Of a DNA stretch of 64,000 nt, positions 45,201 to 56,848 are shown in pieces. The stretch covers positions 9,247,201 through 9,311,200 of the forward strand of contig OX345638.1 of NCBI GenBank assembly GCA_947044365.1, written 5' to 3'. Source of the DNA: Petrosia ficiformis. Its lineage: Eukaryota > Porifera > Demospongiae > Haplosclerida > Petrosiidae. The translations under genes were made by a program, and so were the position numbers. Each line of letters begins with the position of its first letter. Position 1 is the first letter of the stretch. The notes beneath the pieces were generated by a model. That model did no database searches, was not told the origin of the DNA, and saw only the letters and a program-made list of their open reading frames with translations.

Positions 45201-48200
45201 CCATTAAAGAACCAAAAATGGTAATGTTTTTTTAATTAACAACAGAAAATCATGATGTATTTTAAAATCTATAATGTATATTTTCATGTCATGAATTTTT
45301 ATATTATAGATACTGTCAGGGTATAAAACTTCAAGGGATTAAATTTAAAACCTGTTCATTATGAAATCGTTGTGGGGTTTAATATTGTTTGATTACATAT
45401 TAATTAAAGCAGAGTTGGCCTTTCCCTCTGTTTTTCAGCTGCTTAGTCTTTCATTATCATTTCTTTTGATGGCTTTAAAGTGTCAAACTGTGCCACCATA
45501 CCATTCTCTCTAGCATAGCAGGCAACATTGACCTTGTTTTTGTCTGAGTACTTCATGTACTGCACACATTTCTTTGCTTGTTCCTAGCTTGTTAGCCTCC
45601 AAAATTACTGAAGACTTTCTAAGTAGACAAAGGTCCATGAGATCAAGCAAACAACAAAAACAATATTTTAACAGAGCCATAGTTATGGTACTACTAAGGA
45701 GTGCATTGAATGTGAAAACACAGCAACTGTATCTTAATTTCGTGGTTTGACTTCCATCCATGAAAATCATGAAAGTTTATACCCAATGGAATTTTCTACG
45801 CTGACAGTACATACTTCATAGTAATATGATATACTAGTTCAGTTTCTTACCTGTATCATAATTATAATGTTACGTGTAATAAAAGATTTATAATTATTAC
45901 ACTATGTACCTACCACACAGCCCAAAGTTTGTTACAAGATATCTGAATACTATCAGGCCCTTTTTCAAGCAAAGAGAGGAGAACTGCTTGTACTTATTGC
46001 TAATGTAAAACAGATTATTGAGGATAACAAAATCTCTTTGGAAAAGTTTATATTTTTTTTGAGCCTCCACCCGGAACTCGAAGGTGCTGCAAGTGCTGCA
46101 AAATCACTTGAAGATGCAATAATGATTGTTCGTGATTACACATCACTGACTAACACATCATATCTTCAAGCTGTTGCCACAAATTTCAAGCTTCAAGAAG
46201 CAATCGATCTCATCAAGAAATTTGATGACTCAATTGATATGTTTTGTAAAAGAATCCCAACAGAACATTCATATGGTCAGGATTTTATGGCACAGTCAAG
46301 CAAGCATTTTCACGAATTAGAAGAAGTAAAGTTCGTTTTGGAATGGGATGGTGATAAAACGACACTGAGTGATATACAAAGTTTACTCAGAAAAGCTTTT
46401 CATGATAATGCTAGACATGTAATGGTGAAGGTGGTGAACGAAGGGAACTCCATTATCGTGATCTGCTATGCTCCCAATCATCTTCATGAAGAGCTGATAA
46501 AACTAGCAAAGGATAATGAAGAGGAATTGAGAAACGAGAAAGTACTTTCTGTTACCATTGGAGGGTTTTTAATCATCAAGAGAAAAACAGAAGACAAGGT
46601 TAGAGTTTTTAGTGCTCATGGAGTTAATAATTGTATGGATTATAACACAGTGTTTTGACCCAGTAGTTCACATGTATATAACTAACAAGTAATGAGACAA
46701 GTGTCACTTATTATATCTTTTGCTCTGTAAGGTATTTCTACTTCTGGTTTTGCAGTTGTTTTTAATTAATGAATGCTGTTTAGCTCAAATAAGATGAATA
46801 AAAATCAAAGTTAAAAATTTTGTAGTTGTGTGTAGAGCTGGGCAATAGTGAAATTTGGAACCACCACTAGTGAATACTTAAATGACAATGAATACTATCA
46901 TGATAGTGAAACTAAATTATCATGTATGAAAATTCATGTTTGCAGCTTAACTGCGAACAATGGCAAAGGTTTATCCCATGAATTTTGAGACTAAACTGTA
47001 TTATACTATAGGCTGTAACATTCTCTTTGGTGCTGTAGAATATGGTACATAATATTTAATTTTGCCATTAATTGACCAACCCCCCAGAGTGTCCTCAACT
47101 ACATATACTGTGACACAAATATAATATTGTCCAGTTTGAACACATGGGAAAGCAATCATAAGGGTGGTGCGGGAAACCATAGAATAATGCTCTCCAAAGT
47201 TTGATAAAGCACACTTGATTATTATGACTAAAATAATATTTTTTATGCAGTTGAACCAACAGGAATATATGAATGAGAAGCCATTTTGCCAAAGTGTCTC
47301 TATGGAAGAACAAGGTGATACATATTTGCTACTATTTTGTTAAAGTTTTTGTGTCCTGGTAGCATGTATAAACATTGAGTATATACACATATGTTTTGCA
47401 CTGTATATTGCATGTGAAGTGTAGCCAGGTGTCAAAATATGTTGCCCAAATGAAATACTCATGGACATGCAAGGGATGCTTGGTTGTGAAATGTTAGCTG
47501 TTTGTCCTTCATTAGCTTGTGGTATGTTACTAATTTAGCATATAGAATTGATCTAAGGAATGAGCTTGTGCTCTACTTACCTATAGAGTTGATAAGAATG
47601 TTTTACTTTCCTCCTGTTTGTTCTGTAGGTATTGACGCTGAAGAAGACGAGAAATATGATCGGAGGCAGGAAAGGGAGTATTTGCAAATGAGAAAACGAT
47701 ACGATCCAAATTTCATTCTACTACAGCGAGACTCTCCGAGATTATCTACTCTATTAAAACCGAATTATGATGTTGATACTACGTTACTAGCACAAACTGA
47801 GGAAGTCGTACAGGTGTTTAGTACTTGTTATTTGTTAACAATGGAAAATCTTTACCGAGAAATCAATGGATATTGGTATGATCGACAGAGACGGATACCA
47901 ATAGTGATCGATGACGTAGTCAGATTGTTGCAAAAGGAGCTAGGGCTTCCTGTACCACAAGATATCACAGGCATTGATGATTTGAATCATTATTTCAAGA
48001 GTATATGTGTGTCTTGGTTCAATTTTGAACCAATCGCTCTAATCTCCAATCTATTTTTGAATCCCTTTTATCCAGAGCTACATAAAAAGTGGATCGAATA
48101 TTACCATCTTTTTAATGAGTATTGTTATCAACGTAATTTGAAGGACTGCAAGGGAATCTTGTTTAACAATGAGAATGACAATATTTTTATATTACGAATA

Positions 48201-51200
48201 GATGAAGCATACCGTGATATTACTCTCTCACATATTTCCTGCCTGCGTGATTCCCTCTGTAACGTGTTAGATTGTAACAAATTATCAGTCCATCCACTTA
48301 GTATTTTACCAGGTTCTCTTCTCTTAGTGTTCTGTTACTGTGCTGATGACTACCACAGCAGGTTTCAGCAGTTGACAAAGGAACAGCTGACTTGCCTTGC
48401 AGATTTAAAAATTTGCAAAATATTGAGTCTCAGAGATATTGAAAATCATTTTGTATATTCCAACATACAGAATACGGTATGTTTGTATTTTGATGTTAGT
48501 GGATATATAATTATAATTTCATTTTTGTTTCTTAGATTGCACCACATATAAAGGGAGCAATAGAGAGTGAACCTTCTCCACAAGGTGATAATAATTATAA
48601 TAGTATAAATGAAATAGATAAGAAGTAATTTTAAATACTTTGACAGGAAATGAATTTATTTTCATTTTCTTTTATACCAGGGGCAGATCCAGGGGGTTTT
48701 AGGGTGCATTTGTATTCGCTTTTTTTTACTCTAATGAGATTCATAGCTACCTAAAGGCACACCTTTGAAATATTTGCCACTATGTTGACTTCTATTCCAT
48801 GTACCTTAATAATTAATTATGAACTCATTAATTACATATAAAATATTATTATGTGCATGTGTATTGGCTAGCCACACCTATTATGAATAAATAATGAGCA
48901 AATGTTTCTGCAAGCGCAGTTTTTTGCACCACCTTTTCACTACTTCTGGATCCACCCCTGTATACTGTAAACCTGGAGAAGTCAGTGATCTTCATACTTT
49001 AGTGTTTTAGCTAAAATTCACACTTTAGCATCCATTAATGACATTTTTGATATTAAGACATAAGAAACACAATGCTATGCCAGGATTTGATCCTGGACCA
49101 TCACAATGAGAGACAAACACTTTAACCACAAAACTATCATGATGTTTCACATAAACACTCGTATTACCAAATCATTATATGTGAACTAACAGCTATTTAA
49201 TATTCTATTTCAACAAACAAGTTATCATCTTATAATTATATTTATTATATAGAGCTTTTACAAATACTGGAGAATGCCCAAAAGAAAGGATTCGTCAGTG
49301 TGAAGTGGACAAGCTTTGCACTCTTTGGCGCATCAGGAGTTGGCAAGACGTCCTTGTTAAATTTGTTATTGAGAAAGGAACCAGTCACTGAACATCACAG
49401 CACTCCTGTTGCTAAAGCTCCCGAGGTACGTTTGGTTAGTAAAGAGGAATGTGATGATGTTATTATGTCTGATGAAAGCTGCTTTTGGACATCAGCAGAT
49501 CCCGAGACAATGAAAATCAAATTCCTTCAGGCCATAAAGTACTGTGTTCGCACTCAAAGTGATGAAACTGAACCTCAAGAATTACAAGAATCGAATGAAG
49601 ATCAAGTGAAGAATACCTCACAAGAAGAAATAGAATCTGTTGAACAGACACCACTCACCTCACAAGTGACACCAAAGAAGAAGCTTCACGATTCTCTGCC
49701 CACTGACCACTCTCAAAATAAAGAACAGCTGCAGTCAATTTCTGAAGTAAAAGAGTCCAAAGAGAAGCCATTGCTCACATCGCTAGCAACACCAAAGAAG
49801 AAGCCTCACGATTCTCTGCCCACTGACCATTCTCAAAATAAAGAACAGCTGCAGTCAATTTCTGAAGTAAAAGAGTCCAAAGAGAAGCCATTGCTCACAT
49901 CGCTAGCAACACCAAAGAAGAAACCTCATGACTCTCTGCCTACTGACCATTCTCAAGATAAAGAACAGCTGCAATCAATATCTAAAGTGAAAGGGTCTAA
50001 ATGGAAGTCATTATTCTCATCACTAAGGACTCCAAAGAAGATGCCTCTCAACTCTCTACCTACTGACCAATCTCGAGATAACGATCAGCTACAATTGATG
50101 TCCAGAGTACAAGAGTCCAAAGAGAAGCCATTAGTCACATTACAAATGACACCAAAAAAGAAACCTGATGAGTCTCTCCCTACTGACTATTCTCCAGATA
50201 AGGAACAGTTACAATTAATGTCTGGAGTACAAGAGTCCAGCGAGCAGCCATTACTTACATCACATGTAATGCCAAAGAATAAGCCTCAGCCTACTGACCA
50301 CTCTTCAGATGAAGAACAGCTACAATCGATGTCTGGAGTACAAGAGTCCAAAGAGAAGCTATTAGTCCTATCACAAAGGACACCAAAAAAGAAACCTGAT
50401 GAGTCTGTGCCTACTGACTATTCTCCAGATAAGAAACAGTTACAATTGATTTCTGGAGTACAAGAGTCCAAAGAGCAGCCATTACTTACATCACATGTAA
50501 TGCCAAAGAATAAGCCTCCGCCTACTGACCACTCTTCAGATGAAGAACAGCTACAATCGATTTCTGGAGTACAAGAGTCCAAAGAGAAGCCATTGCTAAC
50601 ATCGCAAGCAATGCCAAAGAAGAAGCCCTCAGAATCTCTATCTACTGATTCTACTACTTTAAATAAAGAACTTCTTCAATTGATTACTGAAGTAAAGAAA
50701 TCTGACGAATTGTATAACACTCATATGATGTATGGTGTTGACTTAGGAGGTCAGGCTGCTTTCCTAGATATTGCTCCAGCACTACTTCATTATCATTCTC
50801 TCAATATGGTTCTTTTTAGGCTTGATGAAAAGCTTGATGATGCTGCAAATTTCTTCTATTCAGTGCATGGGAGAATAGTTGGTGAAGGTGAGAAAAGACA
50901 GATGAGCACTATGCAGCTTACAAAGAGCTTTTTTCGTTGCAAGTCTCAGCTTTGTCCTCCTTCCTTAAATCGATTAGAAAAATATGGAAGGCCACACTTT
51001 ATAGTCATTGGTACTTGCTATGATGAATATGAAAGGCTTCAAGAAAATAATGAGCTTAAAGAGAGCCTTGATGAGAAGAATGAGCGTCTTCATAGTGAGC
51101 TTAAGAATTATGAAGATGTCAGACATGATTACATCAAAGGTAAAGATATAATCTTTCCAGTTAACAATATGGGTAGAGGTAGAAATGAAGAAGAGATTGC

Positions 51201-54200
51201 TGAAAGAATCCGACGTATTACAGGTCAATCTTATATTAGAGCTGAAGTTCCTGCACGATGGTTCTTCTTCCAGGTAGAGCTAAAATCCAAAACAAAAGGT
51301 CGAAGAATAATAAGCCTTGATGAATGTGTTGAGATTGGAAAGTCAGTTGGTATGCAACGTAAGGAGGTACTGGCTGCTTTATGGTACTTCCATAATCTGT
51401 CCATTTATCTCCATTTCCCTGGTATTCTATCTCACGTGGTGTTTCTTGACCCACAAGTGTTATTTGATATGCTGTCTCAGATAATTGCTGTTTCATATGG
51501 AGATGATCGCTATGACAATGCCACAATTAAGAGCCTTAAAACAAAAGGAATGTTCAAACGAGAGTTACTAGACACCATGGAATTCGAAGAGGATGTTTTC
51601 TCTTGTGATGATTTCCTAAAGCTAATGGAAGGCTTACTAATCATATCACAGATCCCAAATGAAAGAAGATATCTATATTTCAGATCACTCATTCCAAATG
51701 ACACAAGATATTTCATTCCATGTGTCCTGGATATAATCGATGATCCATTTGAAGATAGTAGTGATGCTATTGAGCCTCTATATCTAACATGGGATGATGA
51801 ATTGATTCCTAATGGTCTCTTCACATCACTTGTAGTGTTTCTCATGGGGCATGTTTCTCCAACTCAATTTCAGTTGGTTAATGATGTTTATCGTAATAAA
51901 GTTGTCCTGAGGTGTCAACATTTCGGTGGTGCTCTACATTTACTAGATCAGGTCAAATCATTAACTATACGCTACTTCGGTCCATCTCGTAACTGCTTCA
52001 ATATCCGTCGTATAATTCATCAAGGTATAGAATCAATTGTCCACAAGTTTGGCTGGACTGATTCTCTGGCTTCTACACAGGAAGGGTTTCGATGTAAAAT
52101 CGAAGGATGTACAGATTCCTCATTCCATCTTTGCCATCTAATTAGTGAACATGAGGAAATACTCTGCTGTGATGTAAGCAATGTCAAATGCTCAGCTGAT
52201 AAGACCAGACATCTTTTCTGGTTTCATGAAGGTATGATGTTGTAATGATATTTTGTGTTGTTTCCATGTGCACAGAATGTACATGATGATTGATGTATCT
52301 AAATACTAGTTGTATTGTTTCTGCAAGTGTCAAAGTGTAGTATATATTTATCTTATCGCACAGACACCGGTAAATAATATGAGTTGGATACGAAGTATTG
52401 TCATGAGTCTGAAGGACGAGTGACAATATGCGTATACAACAACTGATATTTTCCGGTATCCGTGCGATAATGGATTTATTGTATTTGTGCACGCTAACCA
52501 TGTAGTCATGGAGCTAATGCATCCTAAAAGTCATAGAACTAGTACAGTAGAAAACTTGGAAATGGTTGAACCACATACTTCCCATGAACTCACTTTTATT
52601 ATACCACCAGAAGTCTACAAATCTTCCAGGAATGTCATATGTAGTCTAAACGCCAGGCGTGACACAATATCAGTAGTACACTTTCAATAGCCTTCGAGTA
52701 GAAATATTGATATTCATAGTTTACATGTGGTTCAGTTTGTTCTCCAGTATAATAACATGTAACATACTATAGTATATCATTTGTTATATTCATCTTTTAT
52801 AATTATTTAGAATTACAATCATCAAAAATACTCACACAAGAGGAACAGGATAAACTAGTATGTATTATGTTATGTGATAATAATTATATATCTATATTCA
52901 TATATTACTATAGGATAAAGGACTGTTTGAAGCTGTGAGGAATCAAAATGTTACCAAAACAAAAGTATTGTTGAACAAGGGTGCTAACCCTAATAAGAAA
53001 CACTGGGTGAGTTATCATATCCACACACAGTAATATATTGTATAGTACATGTAGGAGCTAATTCTAACTCTTGTGATATATATGTTAGTGATGAGTGATA
53101 TGATATCAAGATATACTCAATACTTCAATACCACATCTGAAATTTCTGGTATTGAGTAATGTCCAAGTATTGATAGTGATAATGATACAGGTCTACAACA
53201 CCTCTATTTTAATATGTCACACCATTTAATAGATAAATGTACATACCATTCCCACATTTTAAACAGAATTTGTATTAAATTTGAATCTAATGTATGAACA
53301 CATGTATTATGTGTAATATCAAATATCAGTATCATAATCGATACCATCAATACTGATTAACAAACTACTTGATATTGTATTGAAATGAATATTTGTAGTA
53401 TCACATGTATTATGTGTAAATATAGGATTTTAATTGTAATTAATTACATGGCTATTATATATCTGTAGTATAATATATTTGTTACATGTAATTATTAATC
53501 TGTTTGTCATAACATTAATAACTACTTAATTAACTATTATTATTATTATCATAAACACAAGATATTACAAGTATCTAATGATTGTTATTACTACAGTATG
53601 GACTAACCGCTTTACATTTGTCAGCTGAGAGTGGTCATGTTGATATTGTGAAGGTGTTATTATCACATGGTGCTGATATTCATGTAAAGGATAGGGTAAG
53701 TAAATATTAAATAAATATTATGTGTTATAATTTATGTATTAATTATATAATTAATTACATAGCTAATGTATATCTGTAATATATAATTGTTATAATTATT
53801 ATTAACTATTAACCTGTTATGATGTCATAACATTAATAACTACTTAATTAACTATTATTATTATTATCATAAACACAAGATATTACAAGTATCTAATGAT
53901 TGTTATTACTACAGTATCAACAAACCCCTTTACATTTGTCATCTGAGAGTGGTCATGTTGATATTGTGAAAGTGTTATTATCACATGGTGCAGATATTCA
54001 TGTAAAGGATAGGGTAAGTATATATTAAATAAACATTATGTATTATAATTTATATATAGGATAAAACCTCAAATAAAACGCCTGCAAGGTGATTGGTCAA
54101 GGGCATAGACTGAGACCAATTATCTCATGTGTTATATTGCCTTGGTAAAACAATGTCCTACCTGTGCCAAGCATAGTATTGTATGTACCTAATAATGGTT

Positions 54201-55793
54201 ATTATTGCAGGGAGGAGTAACCCCTTTACATTTGTCATCTAAGAGTGGTCATGTTGATATTGTGAAAGTGTTATTATCACATGGTGCTGATACCGAAGTA
54301 AAGGATGTGGTAAGTACATATTAAATAAATATTATATATTGTAATTTATGTATTGATTATATAATTAATTACATAGCTGATTTATATCTCTAATATATAT
54401 TTGTTATAATTATTATCATAAACACAAGATATTACAAGTTATCTAATGATTGTTATTACTACAGTATCAACAAACACCTTTACATATCTCATCAGAGAGT
54501 GGTCTTGTTGATGTTGTGAAAGTGTTATTATCACATGGTGCTGATATTCATGTAAAGGATAGGGTAAGTAAATATTATGATTGGTTCATGTTTACTTAAT
54601 AATATTAAATTATATTACAAATGATTATTATGATATGATTATAATATAACATCATTCAGATGTCTCAAAATGAGATCAAATATTTCATAACTATTATTAT
54701 TATTATCATAAACACAAGATATTACAAGTATCTAATGATCGATTGTTATTACTCAGGATGGACTAACACCTTTACATTTGTCATCTGAGAGTGGTCATGT
54801 TGATATTGTGAAAGTGTTATTATCACATGGTGCTGATATTCATGTAAAGGATAGGGTAAGTAAATATTAAATAAATATTATGTATTATAATTTATGTATT
54901 GATTATATAATTAATTACATAGCTAATGTATATCTGTAATATATATTTGTTATAATTATTATTAACTAATAACCTGTTCTGATGTCATAACATTAATAAC
55001 TACTTAATTAACTATTATTATTATTATCATAAACACAAGATATTACAAGTATCTAATGATTGTTATTACTACAGTATCAACAAACACCTTTACATTGGTC
55101 ATCTAAGAGTGGTCATGTTGATATTGTGAAAGTGTTATTATCACATGGTGCTGATATTCATGTAAAGAATAGGGTAAGTAAATATTATGATTGGTTCATG
55201 TTTACCTAATAATCTTAAATTATATTACAAATGATTATTATCATATGATTATAATACAACATCATTCATATGTCTCAAAATGAAATCATATATTTGATTA
55301 ATAATTTCATATAATAAATATTATAATAATCATTGATGTGTGTCCTAATGGTAATATAGGTTCCATTGTATAACTGATATTTGATAATTCATTATAATAG
55401 TATTAGTATCTTAAGATAACTATTGTTTGTGGAATCATAATTATATTAGATATATTCAATTTGGTGATATTAATTATAATAATCTCATGTTCATAGTAAT
55501 CATGATATGTGTATTAATAATAGTGATTTGTTAAGTTCAATAAAAATATGATATAATTAGTATCCACAAACTATATATAGTTATCTTAAGATATATTATG
55601 ATAATAATAATTATTATAATGATAATAATTATGTTAGTAATTACTTACATAAGACATAATTATTATAATTTTATATGTTTTTTATTATATTATAACACAG
55701 TGGGGGCACTGGCCTAAAGACTGGGCTCATATATGTAATAAACATGAAGTAGTCAAAACATTAGAAAGAGAAGAAAAGAAGTTAAGAAAATAA
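41921..55793 (+). CDS. Unit 3: intact Death domain / Roc-COR GTPase / ankyrin gene
   Basis: Exons: 41921-42212, 43818-43879, 44550-44616, 45159-45220, 45921-46598, 47251-47314, 47629-48476, 48536-48584, 49253-52231, 52811-52857, 52914-53006, ankyrins 53597-53695, 53915-54013, 54211-54309, 54465-54563, 54757-54855, 55075-55173, final 55701-55793. Every junction is GT-AG in the needed phase and lengths sum to 5928 nt, giving about 1975 residues. The N- to C-terminal order is Death domain, linker, module 1, module 2, Roc with repeat insert, COR-like region, seven ankyrin-type repeats and a basic tail. DAPK1 has ankyrin, Roc-COR and Death domain in the opposite order. No signal peptide or membrane segment seen, so probably cytosolic. 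Likely a sensor or switch in cell-death or innate signalling, by inference from domains only. Confidence 0.85.
43818..45220 (+). CDS. Unit 3 exons 2-4: linker micro-exons
   Basis: 43818-43879 ([19 protein letters not shown], proline-rich), 44550-44616 ([19 protein letters not shown]), 45159-45220 ([14 protein letters not shown]). Phases chain 1-0-1-0. PPPY-type sequence in exon 2 could in principle bind WW domains; this is speculation. Confidence 0.7.
45313..45808. mobile_element. TA-flanked MITE in unit 3 intron 4
   Basis: Left end CTGTCAGGGTATAAAACTTC, right end (inverted) CTGTCAGCGTAGAAAATTCC, with TA on both sides. 496 bp. The minus-strand 86-codon frame within (45510-45770) has no support. 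Confidence 0.6.
45921..46598 (+). CDS. Unit 3 exon 5: module 1
   Basis: 226 codons, phase 0/0. Helical part with [20 protein letters not shown] and SIDMFC. Then the [14 protein letters not shown] … [14 protein letters not shown] … VLSVTIGG unit. Counterpart of 5733-6419. Read past the donor, the frame ends about 19 codons later. Confidence 0.8.
47040..47170 (-). repeat. Relic of the GGGAAAGCAATCAT dispersed repeat
   Basis: TTGACCAACCCCCCAGAGTG, ACTGTGACAC and GGGAAAGCAATCATAAGG, at the same intron position as in unit 1. Confidence 0.5.
47629..48476 (+). CDS. Unit 3 exon 7: module 2
   Basis: 848 nt, same phases and boundaries as 9173-10020. Conserved [68 protein letters not shown]. Exon 6 (47251-47314) before it and exon 8 (48536-48584) after it are short linkers; exon 8 encodes [16 protein letters not shown]. 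Confidence 0.8.
48678..48960. mobile_element. 283-bp hAT-like MITE
   Basis: Begins CAGGGGCAGATCCAGGGGG and ends TTCTGGATCCACCCCTG, inverted ends with few mismatches. TATAC lies on both sides (48673-48677 and 48961-48965). Absent from unit 1 intron 8. The CAGGGGCGGATCCAG-type terminus is common in non-autonomous hAT elements, but those usually give 8-bp duplications, so the class is tentative. Confidence 0.65.
49060..49145 (-). repeat. tRNA-derived SINE-like fragment
   Basis: On the minus strand GTGGTTAAAGTG resembles an A box, and GGATCAAATCC, within a CCAGGA/TCCTGG T-arm, resembles a B box, at tRNA-like spacing. The acceptor stem does not pair well, so this is a SINE head, not a tRNA gene. 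Confidence 0.45.
49253..52231 (+). CDS. Unit 3 exon 9: Roc/COR-like GTPase
   Basis: 2979-nt exon, phase 1/1, about 992 codons. G1 GASGVGKTS at 49327-49353, G3 DLGGQ at 50740-50754, G4-like GTCYDEY at 51010-51030. The repeat insert spans about 330 residues. Then come the COR-like winged helix ([26 protein letters not shown]) and the C-terminal COR part. Relative to unit 1 it has a small in-frame insertion ([17 protein letters not shown], near 51660-51700), a local duplication of the IPND block. Frame fully open. Confidence 0.88.
49660..50640 (+). repeat. In-frame tandem repeats inside the Roc domain (unit 3)
   Basis: Eight EQLQS-type units plus a degenerate one, period 120 nt or 108 nt where KKKPHDSL is shortened to NKPQ or NKPP. 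49681-49800 and 49801-49920 are almost identical. Copy number, unit length and variants differ from unit 1. Confidence 0.85.
52232..52810 (+). other. Unit 3 intron 9
   Basis: Conserved with unit 1 over its length, including the open stretch 52487-52690 that I could not fit into the phase of the flanking exons. Confidence 0.4.
52811..53006 (+). CDS. Unit 3 exons 10 and 11: lead-in to ankyrins
   Basis: 52811-52857 and 52914-53006. Exon 11 is intact here: [12 protein letters not shown], then [14 protein letters not shown]. It serves as reference for the broken copy in unit 1. Confidence 0.8.
53597..55173 (+). CDS. Unit 3 ankyrin exons (six)
   Basis: 53597-53695, 53915-54013, 54211-54309, 54465-54563, 54757-54855, 55075-55173. 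All 99 nt, phase 0/0, with the [12 protein letters not shown] core. The intron before the third (54014-54210) is unlike the others: it contains GTGATTGGTCAAGG and ends ATTATTGCAG. The exon at 54757 uses ACTCAG instead of ACTACAG. Confidence 0.88.
55408..55592. repeat. Inverted repeat in the last intron of unit 3
   Basis: Third copy of the ATCTTAAGATAAC … GTTATCTTAAGAT structure. Confidence 0.6.
55701..55793 (+). CDS. Unit 3 final exon: ankyrin cap and charged tail
   Basis: 31 codons including stop: [18 protein letters not shown] then a charged helix [11 protein letters not shown] and TAA. The only complete version of this exon in the window. Confidence 0.8.
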   Translation, partial: WGHWPKDWAHICNKHEVVKTLEREEKKLRK

Positions 55794-55882
55794 CTTATAA
55801 TAATAATGTTTACTTTTACATGATAGGTTATTTTATTATTAATTAATTAATAGAACAATGATTATTATATTGTAATTTCTTA

Positions 55883-55888
55883 AATAAA
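55883..55888 (+). terminator. Candidate poly(A) signal, unit 3
   Basis: AATAAA 90 bases after the stop codon. Confidence 0.4.
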
Positions 55889-55889
55889 A

Positions 55890-56597
55890 ATACTATTATT
55901 ACAAATTTGCGGTGGAAGATAATTGACAATGCAGTGGCTAAAACATTCGTGAGCAAAGGACGTGAACACTTTTGCTTACTCATTAATATTCATGTAGCCA
56001 TTTGTTGTACAACTGTATAATTATCTAAGCCCCTGTAATGATATTTTTGGGGAGGCTATAGCCCCACCCATATTCCGCAATCCTTGTGTCGCACATCCAT
56101 ACTTAATATAATTCCACAATATACTTTGCATAAGTTAGACCCCTTTATTAGAGTATATAATTATGGTATTATACCAGCATATAGGTATTAGGTTTCTATA
56201 ATGTATAATTAATACTATTTCCAGATCATCAAACTAGATCTAGATCTAGACGGAGTAAGGTTCCATTAAAGCATATATAGACTTGTACAGTCTAGGAACC
56301 ATGGTTCTATTGAACAATAGTGTCTTTGGACCGCAGTTCAATTAAAATATAGTCATAGAGTGTAGTGACCACAGTTCCATTAATCCATAGTGTCTGTGGA
56401 CCATGGTTTCATTGATCCATGTGGTTATTATAAACAGTTGTTACTTGCATTGTGCGTTTAAATGTTTGGATCAACATTAGCTTTTAGTAGTAGCTCAATA
56501 ACATCATTAGTAGTGATATTAGGATCAGATCAACAATTACGAAGAGTAGTAATTAATGCGAAAAATTAATTATTTCTCAAACAATTATACAAAAAAT
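55890..56597. other. Spacer after unit 3
   Basis: Near copy of 37500-38200, including the GTGTCTGTGGACCA degenerate repeats. No gene. Confidence 0.5.
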
Positions 56598-56765
56598 TCC
56601 GTCCATACCCATTCATCCATCCATCCATCTGTTCATCCATCCTTCTACTTTCCATCCATTCATTCATTCATCCATCCCTCTATCCATTCATTTTTCCTTC
56701 CATTCTTCCATCCATCCATCCATCCATCCATCCATCCATCTATTCATTCATCTATTCAGATCTAA
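56598..56765. repeat. Inverted fragment of the ABC-intron minisatellite
   Basis: CCGTCCATACCCATTCATCC followed by ATCC/ATTC units is the reverse complement of the ABC intron repeat (compare 24780-24965). It sits between AAAAAATT and ATATCAGCAAGTAAAATAG, where copies A and B have continuous AT-rich sequence instead. Confidence 0.75.
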
Positions 56766-56848
56766 TATCAGCAAGTAAAATAGTTGAAGTGTTCAAAAGT
56801 TCAAATATTAATAATAATTATGTAATTATAAAGTTCCTAATTAAATTG

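Noticed and set aside
49060..49145. Possible functional tRNA on the minus strand
   Set aside because: T-arm is good but acceptor stem and anticodon arm do not pair; kept as a SINE-like fragment.
52487..52690. Open frame conserved with 13490-13660, considered as an extra exon
   Set aside because: No splice pair keeps phase 1 in and phase 1 out in both units, and the surrounding intron is equally conserved.
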